From: Massilia sp. R2A-15
GTDB taxonomy: Bacteria; Pseudomonadota; Gammaproteobacteria; Burkholderiales; Burkholderiaceae_D
Length of the DNA: 64,000 nucleotides
NCBI RefSeq assembly: GCF_030704305.1
Contig: NZ_CP131935.1
Coordinates: 4,588,001 to 4,652,000 of the forward strand
Direction: 5' to 3'
In this document: positions 20,396 through 29,007 of the stretch, in pieces
Layout of the letters: every line of letters starts with the position of its first letter
Position numbering within the stretch: the stretch's first letter is position 1
Position numbers and translations under genes: made by a program
Notes under the pieces: model-generated
Told to the model about the DNA's origin: nothing
What the model saw: only the letters and a program-made list of their open reading frames with translations
The model's database searches: none

Positions 20396-22129
20396 TTACG
20401 GGCAGTTCCCGATCACGTAATAGCCCGCCGACGTCTGCGCCAGCGTATTCGTGTAGAACACGTTATCCAGCCCCATATTCTGGTTCGAGCCGTTGGCCAG
20501 CGCATAGCCGCCGCTGTCGTGCGCGCGTCCCGCCTGCACATGCGCGTAGTTGCTGGCATTGGTCGCCGTGCAGGTGAAGCCCGACGTGGTGGTGCCCGTC
20601 ACCGCATTCGACAGCGCGCTCTCGCCGCTCGTTCCCACCGTCGATACCTGGAAGTTGTAGCTGGTGCTGGCCGCCAGGCCGCCGGCGGTGTACGAGGTCG
20701 CGGTCACCGGCGTTGCCGTGATCTTGCCGCCGTTGCGGTAGACGTTGTAGCCGGTGGCGTTGGCCGCGGCGCTCCAGGACAGCGCGATGGTGCTGGCCGT
20801 GGCCGCGCCCACCGCCAGGCCGGCCGGCGGCTGCAGCGCCGGCGCCTGGCCGACCAGGAACTGCGCGATGGTGCAGGCGGCCGAGGTCTGCCCGGTGGCG
20901 CTGTCGGTGGCAGTGACGCTGCCGGTGTAGTAGCCGTCGGCCACCGCGTATGCCTTGCTGAAGCTCGCGCCGCTGCCGGCCGCCGCATCGTTCACCGCGG
21001 TCGGGCCGGTCAGCACCACTTTGTAGCTGGTGATCGTGCCTGCGCTGTCGGTGCCGGCGCCGGCCACCGTCACGCTGCCGCCATTGACCGTCGCGCTGCA
21101 CGAATTGACCACCGGCGCCGCGAACGCCGTCACCCGCAGGTTATTCTTGAACCAGAAGTCCATCACGAACGATGGGTAGTTCACGTGCGTCGCATCGACG
21201 TAGTTGGCGTTCTGGCCGCCGGCGCCGGCCGGCCATGCGTGCGCCATGCCGGTGACCGTGATCTCCGTGGTGCGCAGCTTGCCGTTGCTGTCCTTGTACG
21301 GGATGTTGCTGCCGCCGCCCGGCACGGACGCCGTGGCCTGCTGCGTGAAGGCGCCGCCATACGCGATGCGCATTCCTGCGGCGTCCATCGGTCCGTACGC
21401 CTGGGCCACCGTGTAATCGGTCGTGCCCCACACCACGCCGGCGATCTGGGTCGCGAATTTCGGCGAGTTGGCGCCGGCCAGCGCCTTGCAGTTGTTGCCG
21501 GCGGTGGTCGCCGTGTAGCCCGAAGGGACGAAGCCGATCTGCGCGGTCGTGGTGCCCGGCGGCGGGCCGGCGTTGATGCCGATGCCGGCGAAAATGTCCG
21601 GCGCCATGCAGCCGAGCGCCATCGTCTCGCCGCCGCCCGACGACAGCCCCGCCACGTACACCTGGTTAGGGTCGATCGCGTACTGGCTGTTGGTGACGAA
21701 GCGGTTGATCAGCTTGAGCAGCACGGCGTCGTGGCCGGAGCTGCGGTTATGGCTGGTGCTCGCATAGTCCCAGCAGTGGTTGCTGTACACGTTGCCCGTG
21801 GCGTTGGGGGCGAGGATCACGGCGCCATACTGGTCGGCCATCGCCTTCCAGTTGAAGCCGCCGTCGCCGTTGTCGATCACATCGCCCAGCGCGGTCTGGG
21901 TGCAGCCATGCAGCACCAGCACCAGCGCGCGCTTGGCGGCCAGGGTGGGCTGGGTCGCCGGCCAGTAGAAATAGCCGGTCAGGCTGCCGCCGTTGACGGT
22001 ATCGGCGTCCCAGGTCTGGCTGGCGCTCCAGGCGCCCGGGCCGGCGGTCACCTGCGCGTGCGCGGGCAGGCAGGAGGCGAAGATCAGCAGGGAGGCGCAG
22101 GCGCGCGCGAAGAGTCGTTGGAATGCCAT
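20396..22129 (-). CDS. Secreted PHB-depolymerase-type esterase with fibronectin III domain
   Basis: 577-aa extracellular alpha/beta hydrolase of the PHB depolymerase esterase family (LpqC/feruloyl-esterase-like). A signal peptide ends at LPAHA (about 25 aa). The oxyanion region LVLHGCTQ (72-79) and lipase box GLSSGGG (Ser163) are clear; a GMAHAWP motif may carry the catalytic His. Residues ~450-540 are a fibronectin type III domain (LAVGAATASTIALSWSAA...), then a Cys-containing C-terminal segment ending YYVIGNCP. Start set at the ATG at 22129, preceded by GGAGAC, because the upstream 21 codons are not a signal sequence. Likely substrates: polyesters or acylated plant polymers. Tat/Sec choice: no twin arginine seen. 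Confidence 0.88.
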   Translation of the reverse strand: MAFQRLFARACASLLIFASCLPAHAQVTAGPGAWSASQTWDADTVNGGSLTGYFYWPATQPTLAAKRALVLVLHGCTQTALGDVIDNGDGGFNWKAMADQYGAVILAPNATGNVYSNHCWDYASTSHNRSSGHDAVLLKLINRFVTNSQYAIDPNQVYVAGLSSGGGETMALGCMAPDIFAGIGINAGPPPGTTTAQIGFVPSGYTATTAGNNCKALAGANSPKFATQIAGVVWGTTDYTVAQAYGPMDAAGMRIAYGGAFTQQATASVPGGGSNIPYKDSNGKLRTTEITVTGMAHAWPAGAGGQNANYVDATHVNYPSFVMDFWFKNNLRVTAFAAPVVNSCSATVNGGSVTVAGAGTDSAGTITSYKVVLTGPTAVNDAAAGSGASFSKAYAVADGYYTGSVTATDSATGQTSAACTIAQFLVGQAPALQPPAGLAVGAATASTIALSWSAAANATGYNVYRNGGKITATPVTATSYTAGGLAASTSYNFQVSTVGTSGESALSNAVTGTTTSGFTCTATNASNYAHVQAGRAHDSGGYALANGSNQNMGLDNVFYTNTLAQTSAGYYVIGNCP

Positions 22130-22317
22130 GAGCAGTGTCTCCGTTCTTGTGAGTGGAGCAGGACACCGGCTTTGCGCTCTGCGGCCCTGCATGCGTTGCG
22201 CGACAAAGGCAGGGCCGCGACGGAATAATCACGAAATGTAACGTAATGATTCTAGTCGACGAGTTGGGAGAATTCGAGGTGCGTTCGAGCACGCACGCTG
22301 TGCGCAATTGCACAGAT

Positions 22318-22344
22318 GGGGCCAGGTGCGCGGGACCGGGCCCC
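22318..22344 (+). repeat. Palindromic dispersed repeat, diverged copy
   Basis: GGGGCCAGGTGC-GCG-GGACCGGGCCCC: the same 27-bp architecture as the other copies with several substitutions. It is 8 nt beyond the 3' end of the MFS gene, consistent with a terminator position. Confidence 0.6.
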
Positions 22345-22352
22345 TCCGCGCA

Positions 22353-23627
22353 TCAGGTGCGGGTGCGCGCCGTCAGCAGCAGCGCGACGAGGCTGATCGC
22401 GGCGGCGGCGCTCAGGTAGAAGCCGACATAGGTCAGGCCGTAGTTGGTGGCCAGCCAGGTTGCCGCGTACGGCGCCAGCGAGGCGCCCAGGATGCCGGCC
22501 AGGTTGAACGTCAGCGAGGCGCCGGTGTAGCGCACCTCCGCCGGGAACAGCTCCGACAGCAGCGTGCCGAGCGGGCCGTAGGTCATGCCCATCAAGCCCA
22601 GGCCGATCGCCAGGAAGGCCGCGACCATCACCGTGCTGCCGGAGCCGAACAGCGGCGCCAGCACCAGGCCGAACGCGGCCATCGCCGCCGACACCCAGAT
22701 CATCGTCTCGCGGCGGCCGTGACGGTCGGCCAGCACCGCCGACAGCGGAATGGTCAGGCCGAAGAACAGCACGGCGAACAGCTGCAGGATCAGGAACTCG
22801 GTGCGCGTGAAGCCCAGGTGGCTGGTGCCCCATCCCAGCGTAAACACCGTCATCAGGTAGAACAGCACGAAGGTGGCCATTGCGATGAAGGTGCCCAGCA
22901 CCAGTTCGCGCGTGTGCTCGCGCAGGACCGTGAGGGCGGGGATCTTGACCCGCTCGTTCCTGGCCAGCACCTCCTTGAACGCCGGGGTCTCGGTCAGCGA
23001 CAGCCGCACGTACATGCCGACGATGACCAGCAGCGCGCTGGCCAGGAACGGGATGCGCCAGCCGTAGCTGAAGAACTCCGCTTCGGAGAGGGTCTGGGCC
23101 AGCAGCAGGAAGGTGCCGCCCGAGAGGAAGAAGCCGAGCGGGGCGCCCAGCTGGGGGAACATGCCGTACCAGGCGCGCTTGCCCGGCGGGGCGTTTTCGG
23201 TGGCCAGCAGCACCGCGCCGCCCCACTCGCCGCCCAGCCCCAGGCCCTGGCCGAAGCGGCACAGCGCCAGCAGCGCCGGCGCCAGCGTGCCGATCGTCGC
23301 ATATGTCGGCAGCATGCCGATGACGACAGTCGACAGGCCCATCGTCAGCAGCGCCGCCACCAGCGTGACCTTGCGGCCGACCCGGTCGCCGAAGTGGCCG
23401 AACACCGCCGAACCGATCGGGCGCGCCAGGAAGGCCAGCGCAAAGGTGGCGAGCGACTGCAAGGTGGCGGCCGCCGCATCGCTGGCGGGGAAGAACAGCT
23501 TGGGGAAGACGAGCACCGCGGCGGTCGCGTAAATATAGAAGTCGAAGAACTCGATGGTGGTGCCGATCAGGCTCGCGAACAGCACGGTTGCAGCGGAATT
23601 GGGCTTGCCAGGGTGGGGCTGGGACAT
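22353..23627 (-). CDS. MFS metabolite:H+ symporter (MHS/ProP-like)
   Basis: 424-aa transporter with about 12 hydrophobic segments. Diagnostic pieces are GTTIEFFDFYIYATAA at the N-terminus, GHFGDRVGRKV between helices 2 and 3, RFGQGLGLGGEWGGAVLL, and the long cytoplasmic loop ending FKEVL. These fit the metabolite:proton symporter group (ProP, ShiA, KgtP relatives). The substrate cannot be deduced. The start MSQPHPGK at 23627 was preferred because the 16 codons upstream are Arg/Pro-rich and unlike the family. Not obviously in an operon with its neighbours. Confidence 0.88.
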   Translation of the reverse strand: MSQPHPGKPNSAATVLFASLIGTTIEFFDFYIYATAAVLVFPKLFFPASDAAAATLQSLATFALAFLARPIGSAVFGHFGDRVGRKVTLVAALLTMGLSTVVIGMLPTYATIGTLAPALLALCRFGQGLGLGGEWGGAVLLATENAPPGKRAWYGMFPQLGAPLGFFLSGGTFLLLAQTLSEAEFFSYGWRIPFLASALLVIVGMYVRLSLTETPAFKEVLARNERVKIPALTVLREHTRELVLGTFIAMATFVLFYLMTVFTLGWGTSHLGFTRTEFLILQLFAVLFFGLTIPLSAVLADRHGRRETMIWVSAAMAAFGLVLAPLFGSGSTVMVAAFLAIGLGLMGMTYGPLGTLLSELFPAEVRYTGASLTFNLAGILGASLAPYAATWLATNYGLTYVGFYLSAAAAISLVALLLTARTRT

Positions 23628-23747
23628 GGAGGCATCCTTGTGGGGCCGGCGCGGAATCGGCCGGTGCCGGACCATTCTAGCAGCGGAGCTGGTCCGGTGC
23701 CGGGAGGCTGCCAGCCAGCCGGCCGAAGGGGGCGACGGTGACTGCCG

Positions 23748-24764
23748 TCACGGGGCGGTGCCGGCGGCCGGCGGCAGTACTTCGGTGACGGGTTCGATCC
23801 CCGGCAGCGCTTCGCTGTCCGCCGCCACCGGCGCCAGCACGCAGGGCGCTCCGGCCGGCCTGGCGCCCGCATGCACGGCCCGCAGTGCCTGGCGCCCCAA
23901 GCCGGCCCGGACCACCAGGATCGCCACGGCGGCGACAGCGGCGCCGGCGATCATGTCGATCAGGTAGTGGCCGCCGAAGGTGGGCGTCGACAGCAGCATC
24001 AGGAGGTTCAGCAGCACCGCCGACGGCAGCACGCGACGCTGGCCGCGGTGCACATACATCAGCAGGATGGCCTGGGTCGTATGGTAGGAAGGCAGCGTCA
24101 CGATGCCCTTGGTCTCGGAGAAATGGGTGATGCTGCCATCCCGTAGCGCGAGCAGGGTGGCGGCGTGGTCGGCGCGCGCAAGGTCGCTCTGAAAATGCAC
24201 GAAGGCGCCGATCGCCGGCAGCAGCGCGGAGATGGTGACGGTCATCAGCAGCCCGGCGAGCGCGGTCCACCATAACTCCTGGTTGCCGACGGTTTGGCCG
24301 GTGCGCGCAAAGTAGATCAGCGACGCAAGCACCTGCAGCAGGCCGCTGTAGTAGGCCAGCGCCAGGATCCCGTTAAGCGTGGGGGCGGACGCCACGAAGT
24401 CATGCCATGCGCGCCACGAAAACCCGAGCGCCGCATCGATCCTTTCGAACTGGTCGTCGAGCAAGGGTCCGCCGACGGATGCAGCCAGGAAGCTCAGTAT
24501 GTTCAGGACCTGCAGCGTGGCCAGCCACAGCGCGAGGTAGTAGGCGCCGTCGGTCCACCCCTGGCTGCGCCTGGTCAGGTCGCAGAACACGCCGATCGCC
24601 GCGACGGGGATGACGGCCAGCGTCAGCCCGCTCGGGCTGAAGTGCAATCCCGCCTGGCCGGACCAGGCGATGCCGACGAGCGCCAGGCCGGCCAGGACCG
24701 CGCACGCGCGCAGCGGTAATTGCGGCATGCGCGCGTTCCTTGCTGTGTTCGCCGTCGATAGCAT
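23748..24764 (-). CDS. PAP2-superfamily membrane phosphatase/phosphotransferase
   Basis: 338-aa multi-pass membrane protein. The PAP2 motifs are partly visible: LPSYHTTQAIL (C2, SxH) and GGHYLIDMIAG (C3, with catalytic His), the pattern seen in PAP2_3 inositolphosphotransferase-like proteins. The start ATG at 24764 has an excellent AAGGAGG 5 nt upstream. About 50 C-terminal residues are Ala/Pro-rich. Divergently transcribed from a predicted lipid methyltransferase, suggesting a shared role in phospholipid metabolism (inference). Confidence 0.8.
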   Translation of the reverse strand: MLSTANTARNARMPQLPLRACAVLAGLALVGIAWSGQAGLHFSPSGLTLAVIPVAAIGVFCDLTRRSQGWTDGAYYLALWLATLQVLNILSFLAASVGGPLLDDQFERIDAALGFSWRAWHDFVASAPTLNGILALAYYSGLLQVLASLIYFARTGQTVGNQELWWTALAGLLMTVTISALLPAIGAFVHFQSDLARADHAATLLALRDGSITHFSETKGIVTLPSYHTTQAILLMYVHRGQRRVLPSAVLLNLLMLLSTPTFGGHYLIDMIAGAAVAAVAILVVRAGLGRQALRAVHAGARPAGAPCVLAPVAADSEALPGIEPVTEVLPPAAGTAP

Positions 24765-24868
24765 CGTTCCTCCTTCGGTGGTCTCCACGCACGCCGGCGC
24801 GACTCATGAAGGATAAGAATTGCGGGTCGTCGGTTATTGACAATTGGCAAAAGCGCGGCCCGCTCGCC

Positions 24869-25546
24869 ATGCTGAAATACAAGTTCACTGTTGCTCCGGG
24901 GGGCGGCATGTTCGATTTCCTGACGATGCGCGCCGTGCGCGCCCGCTTGCGGGCCAGCAGCCGGTTCGCGGCGTGGCCGTTCATGCGCGCCTGGTTGCGC
25001 GATCCGGCAGCGGTCGGCGCCATCTGTCCCAGTTCGGCGCGGCTGGCGCGGCGGATCGCGCAACAGGTTCACCTCGGCGGCGAGGGCTGGGTGGTGGAGC
25101 TGGGAGCCGGCACCGGCGTCATCACCGCGGCGCTGCTGCGCCATGGCGTGCCGGCGGACCGGCTGGTCATCGTCGAGCGTTCGCCCGGGCTGGTGCGCCA
25201 TTTGCGCGCGCGCTTTCCCCAGCTGCGTGTGATTCTGGGCGACGCGGAAGAGGGCTGCGCGCTAATCAACGGGGAGTCGGTCGCGGCGGTGATATCGGGC
25301 CTGCCCCTGCGTTCGCTGCCAGCGGGCCAGGTCGCGCGCATTACCCAGGTGTGGAGCACGGCGCCGGGGCAGCAACTGCGGGTCATCCAGTTTACGTATG
25401 CGCTGCGCGGCTCGTCGGCGTGGGGCGCCGCCGGGCTCACCCGCACCGGCGCGGGATGGGTGTGGGGCAACCTGCCGCCAGCGCGGGTCGACGTGTTCAC
25501 CCGCCCCGGCGCAACGGCGCCGGAGGGGCATCGGCGCACAGCCTAG
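24869..25546 (+). CDS. SAM-dependent methyltransferase, phospholipid N-methyltransferase-like (PmtA group)
   Basis: 225 aa from the ATG at 24869; an ATG at 24908 preceded by GGGGGG gives a 212-aa form that begins near the conserved part and is an equally good start. Motif I VVELGAGTGVITAALL and the preceding WLRDPAAVGAICPSSARLARRIA are typical of PmtA-like enzymes, which methylate phosphatidylethanolamine, and of related KsgA-fold proteins. ERSPGLVRHLRARFP and ISGLPLRSLP complete the SAM fold. Cytoplasmic, no membrane helix. Confidence 0.75.
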   Translation: MLKYKFTVAPGGGMFDFLTMRAVRARLRASSRFAAWPFMRAWLRDPAAVGAICPSSARLARRIAQQVHLGGEGWVVELGAGTGVITAALLRHGVPADRLVIVERSPGLVRHLRARFPQLRVILGDAEEGCALINGESVAAVISGLPLRSLPAGQVARITQVWSTAPGQQLRVIQFTYALRGSSAWGAAGLTRTGAGWVWGNLPPARVDVFTRPGATAPEGHRRTA

Positions 25547-25561
25547 TGCGCGCGGGGGTGC

Positions 25562-28500
25562 TTACATATTGCGGCGATACTGCCCGCCCACCTCGAACAG
25601 CGCGGTGGTGATCTGGCCCAGCGAGCACACGCGCACCGCATCCATCAGCTTCTCGAACACGTTGGCGTTGTCGATCGCCGCCTGCTGCAGGGCCGCCAGC
25701 GCTTGCGGCGCTTCGGCTGCATGGCGCTGATGGAACTCGTCCAGGCGCGTCAGCTGCGACTGCTTCTCGTCGTCGGTCGAACGCGCCAGCTCGATCTTCT
25801 GCGGCGCGCTGCCTTCCGTCTTCGGATTGCGGAAGGTGTTCACGCCGATGATCGGCAGGGTGCCGTCGTGCTTCTGGTGCTCGTACAGCATCGACTCTTC
25901 CTGGATCTTGCCGCGCTGGTAGCCGGTCTCCATCGCGCCCAGCACGCCGCCGCGCTCGGCGATGCGCTCGAACTCCTGCAGCACGGCTTCCTCGACCAGG
26001 TCGGTCAGTTCTTCCATGATGAACGAGCCCTGGTTCGGGTTCTCGTTCTTGGCCAGGCCCCACTCGCGGTTGATGATCAGCTGGATCGCCAGTGCGCGGC
26101 GCACCGATTCGTCGGTCGGCGTGGTGATCGCCTCGTCGTAGGCGTTGGTGTGCAGCGAGTTGCAGTTGTCGTAGATTGCGATCAAGGCCTGCAGCGTGGT
26201 GCGGATGTCGTTGAAGTCGATCTCCTGCGCGTGCAGCGAGCGCCCCGACGTCTGCACGTGGTACTTGAGCTTCTGGCTGCGGTCGTTGGCGCCGTACTTG
26301 TCGCGCATCGCCACTGCCCACAGGCGGCGCGCCACGCGGCCCAGCACCGTGTACTCGGGGTCCATGCCGTTACTGAAGAAGAACGACAGGTTCGGCGCGA
26401 AGTCGTCGATGTGCATGCCGCGCGCAAGGTAGGCTTCGACGAACGTGAAGCCGTTCGACAGCGTGAACGCCAGCTGCGAGATCGGGTTCGCGCCCGCTTC
26501 GGCGATGTGGTAGCCCGAGATCGACACCGAGTAGAAGTTTCGCACCTGGTGATGCACGAAGTACTCCTGGATGTCGCCCATGACCTTGAGCGAAAACTCG
26601 GTCGAGAAGATGCAGGTGTTCTGGCCCTGGTCTTCCTTCAGGATGTCGGCCTGCACCGTGCCGCGCACGTTGGCCAGCACCCACTCGCGGATCTTGGCCG
26701 CTTCGTCGGCGGTCGGCTGGCGGCCGTTATCGGCCACGAACTTGTCGACCTGCTGGTCGATCGCGGTATTCATGAACATCGCCAGGATCGTCGGCGCGGG
26801 GCCGTTGATGGTCATCGACACGGAGGTGCTCGGGCTGCACAGGTTGAAGCCGTCGTACAGCACCTTCATGTCGTCCAGCGTGGCGATCGACACGCCCGAG
26901 TTGCCGACCTTGCCGTAGATGTCGGGCCGCAGCGCCGGATCGGCGCCGTACAAGGTGACCGAGTCGAACGCGGTCGACAGGCGCTTTGCGTCCATGCCGG
27001 TCGAGACCAGCTTGAAGCGGCGGTTGGTGCGGAAGGCGTCGCCTTCGCCGGCGAACATGCGGGTCGGGTCTTCGTTCTCGCGCTTGAAGGCGAACACGCC
27101 GGCGGTGAACGGGAACGAGCCGGGCACATTTTCCAGCATCAGGAATTTGAGCACTTCGCCGTGATCTTCATACTTCGGCAGCGCGACCTTGCGGATGGTC
27201 GTGCCGGACAGGGTCTTTTGCACCAATTTGGTGCGAATTTCCTTGTCGCGGATCTTGACGACGTAATCGTCGCCGGCATACGCGGCCTGCATGTCGGGCC
27301 ACATGGCCAGCAGCTTGCGCGCGCCGGCATCCATCGCCGCATCGCGCTCGGTGATCAGGTCGTCGAAGTCGGTCGCCTTGTTGGCGGCGGCCAGCATGCG
27401 CTTGGCCTCCGACAGCTGCTGGCGCTCGCGCGCGAGCAGCACCTGCTTGCGGGTGTGCTTGTGGTAGCCGCGCACGGTGTCGGCGATTTCGGCGAGGTAG
27501 CGCGCGCGGGCCGGCGGCACGATCACGTTCTTGCCGCTGGAGTGCTTCTGGGCGACCTGCGGCAGCTTGGATGGCTGGACCTGCAGGCCTTTTTCGGCCA
27601 GCTTCGGCAGCACGCCCTGGTACAGCGCGGTGACGCCGTCGTCGTTGAAGCGCGACGCCTGGGTGCCGAACACCGGCATCTGGTCCGGTGCGACGCTCCA
27701 CAGCTCGCGGTTGCGCTGGTACTGCTTGGCGACGTCGCGCAGCGCATCCTGCGCGCCCTTGCGGTCGAACTTGTTGATCGCGATGAAGTCGGCGAAATCG
27801 AGCATGTCGATCTTTTCCAGCTGCGAGGCGGCGCCGAATTCCGGCGTCATCACATACATCGACAGGTCCACGTGTGGCACGATAGCCGCGTCGCCCTGGC
27901 CGATGCCGGAGGTCTCGACGATCACCAGGTCGAAGCCGGCCACCTTGCAGGCCGCGATCACGTCCGGCAGCGCGTGCGAGATCTCCGAGCCGGCTTCGCG
28001 CGTGGCGAGCGAGCGCATGAACACGCGCGCCTGGCCGTTCCATGGATTGATCGCGTTCATGCGGATGCGGTCGCCGAGCAGCGCGCCGCCCGATTTGCGG
28101 CGCGACGGGTCGATCGAGATGATCGCGATGTTGACGGTGTCGCCCTGGTCGAGGCGGATGCGGCGCACCAGTTCATCGGTCAGCGACGACTTGCCGGCGC
28201 CGCCGGTGCCGGTGATGCCCAGGGTCGGCACTTTGCGTGCGGCGGCGGCTTCGGTGATTTGCGCGCGCAGTTCCGGCGCGGCCTTGCCGTTTTCCAGCGC
28301 GGTGATCAGCTGGGCCAGAGGGCGGTGGCGGTCGGCGATGGCGCCGGTTTGCAGCGGCTCGAGCGAAGTCGGGGAGTATTCGGTCAGGTCGATGTCGCAG
28401 GCCTGGATCATCGACTGGATCATCCCGACGAGGCCCATGCGCTGGCCGTCTTCCGGGCTGAAGATCTTGGTCACGCCGTATGCGTGCAGGTCAGCGATTT

Positions 28501-28852
28501 CCTCGGGGACGATCACGCCGCCGCCGCCGCCGAACACCTTGATGTGGGCGCCGCCGCGTTCGCGCAGCAGGTCGATCATGTACTTGAAGTATTCGACGTG
28601 GCCGCCCTGGTAGGACGAGATCGCGATGCCCTGGACGTCTTCGGCCAGCGCCGCGGTGACGACTTCATCGACCGAGCGGTTGTGGCCGAGGTGGACCACT
28701 TCGACGCCGTTCGACTGCAGGATGCGGCGCATGATGTTGATCGAGGCGTCGTGGCCGTCGAACAGCGAGGCGGCGGTGACGAAACGGACCTTGTTGGCCA
28801 GTTTCGGATGTTCAGCAACGTTCAGTTTGGCGGCGGAAGTGTTGTCGTTCAT
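25562..28852 (-). CDS. icmF: IcmF, fused isobutyryl-CoA mutase with G-protein chaperone
   Basis: 1096-aa adenosylcobalamin enzyme interconverting isobutyryl-CoA and n-butyryl-CoA (some members act on pivalyl/isovaleryl-CoA). Domain order: B12-binding domain with axial-ligand motif DGHD (His34) and [10 protein letters not shown]; a MeaB-like GTPase with P-loop [14 protein letters not shown] near residues 219-232, plus [13 protein letters not shown]; then the large acyl-CoA mutase barrel with [26 protein letters not shown] and [16 protein letters not shown]. Fusion of mutase and chaperone in one chain is the defining IcmF feature. Standalone gene. Confidence 0.95.
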   Translation of the reverse strand: MNDNTSAAKLNVAEHPKLANKVRFVTAASLFDGHDASINIMRRILQSNGVEVVHLGHNRSVDEVVTAALAEDVQGIAISSYQGGHVEYFKYMIDLLRERGGAHIKVFGGGGGVIVPEEIADLHAYGVTKIFSPEDGQRMGLVGMIQSMIQACDIDLTEYSPTSLEPLQTGAIADRHRPLAQLITALENGKAAPELRAQITEAAAARKVPTLGITGTGGAGKSSLTDELVRRIRLDQGDTVNIAIISIDPSRRKSGGALLGDRIRMNAINPWNGQARVFMRSLATREAGSEISHALPDVIAACKVAGFDLVIVETSGIGQGDAAIVPHVDLSMYVMTPEFGAASQLEKIDMLDFADFIAINKFDRKGAQDALRDVAKQYQRNRELWSVAPDQMPVFGTQASRFNDDGVTALYQGVLPKLAEKGLQVQPSKLPQVAQKHSSGKNVIVPPARARYLAEIADTVRGYHKHTRKQVLLARERQQLSEAKRMLAAANKATDFDDLITERDAAMDAGARKLLAMWPDMQAAYAGDDYVVKIRDKEIRTKLVQKTLSGTTIRKVALPKYEDHGEVLKFLMLENVPGSFPFTAGVFAFKRENEDPTRMFAGEGDAFRTNRRFKLVSTGMDAKRLSTAFDSVTLYGADPALRPDIYGKVGNSGVSIATLDDMKVLYDGFNLCSPSTSVSMTINGPAPTILAMFMNTAIDQQVDKFVADNGRQPTADEAAKIREWVLANVRGTVQADILKEDQGQNTCIFSTEFSLKVMGDIQEYFVHHQVRNFYSVSISGYHIAEAGANPISQLAFTLSNGFTFVEAYLARGMHIDDFAPNLSFFFSNGMDPEYTVLGRVARRLWAVAMRDKYGANDRSQKLKYHVQTSGRSLHAQEIDFNDIRTTLQALIAIYDNCNSLHTNAYDEAITTPTDESVRRALAIQLIINREWGLAKNENPNQGSFIMEELTDLVEEAVLQEFERIAERGGVLGAMETGYQRGKIQEESMLYEHQKHDGTLPIIGVNTFRNPKTEGSAPQKIELARSTDDEKQSQLTRLDEFHQRHAAEAPQALAALQQAAIDNANVFEKLMDAVRVCSLGQITTALFEVGGQYRRNM

Positions 28853-28908
28853 GTTGATCCTTGGTGATCTTGTACGTTATATGACGTTTACGTTAACGTC
28901 AAGCAGCG

Positions 28909-28997
28909 GTCGTTCCTGCGGAGGCAGGAACCCATGCTGAAGCTGATCATCCTCAGTATAGGTTCCTGCCAAGGGGGGCGCCGAGCCCAGGAACGAC
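28909..28997. repeat. Inverted repeat between icmF and the oxidoreductase gene
   Basis: Outer arms GTCGTTCCTG (28909-28918) and CAGGAACGAC (28988-28997) are perfect complements; within, GGCAGGAACC and GGTTCCTGCC (28923-28932, 28961-28970) also pair. The result is a nested hairpin in the only sizeable gap between two large co-oriented genes. Possibly a miniature mobile repeat or a transcription terminator. Confidence 0.7.
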
Positions 28998-29007
28998 GCC
29001 GTAGCTC

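Noticed and set aside
20519..23741. Long + strand frames opposite the esterase and the MFS gene
   Set aside because: Low-complexity Gly/Arg/Ala translations; the minus-strand products are recognisable full-length proteins.
25703..28867. Very long open frame (over 1000 codons) on + opposite icmF
   Set aside because: Antisense of a strongly coding high-GC gene; composition is His/Arg/Val-rich shadow sequence, and the minus strand encodes a complete IcmF.
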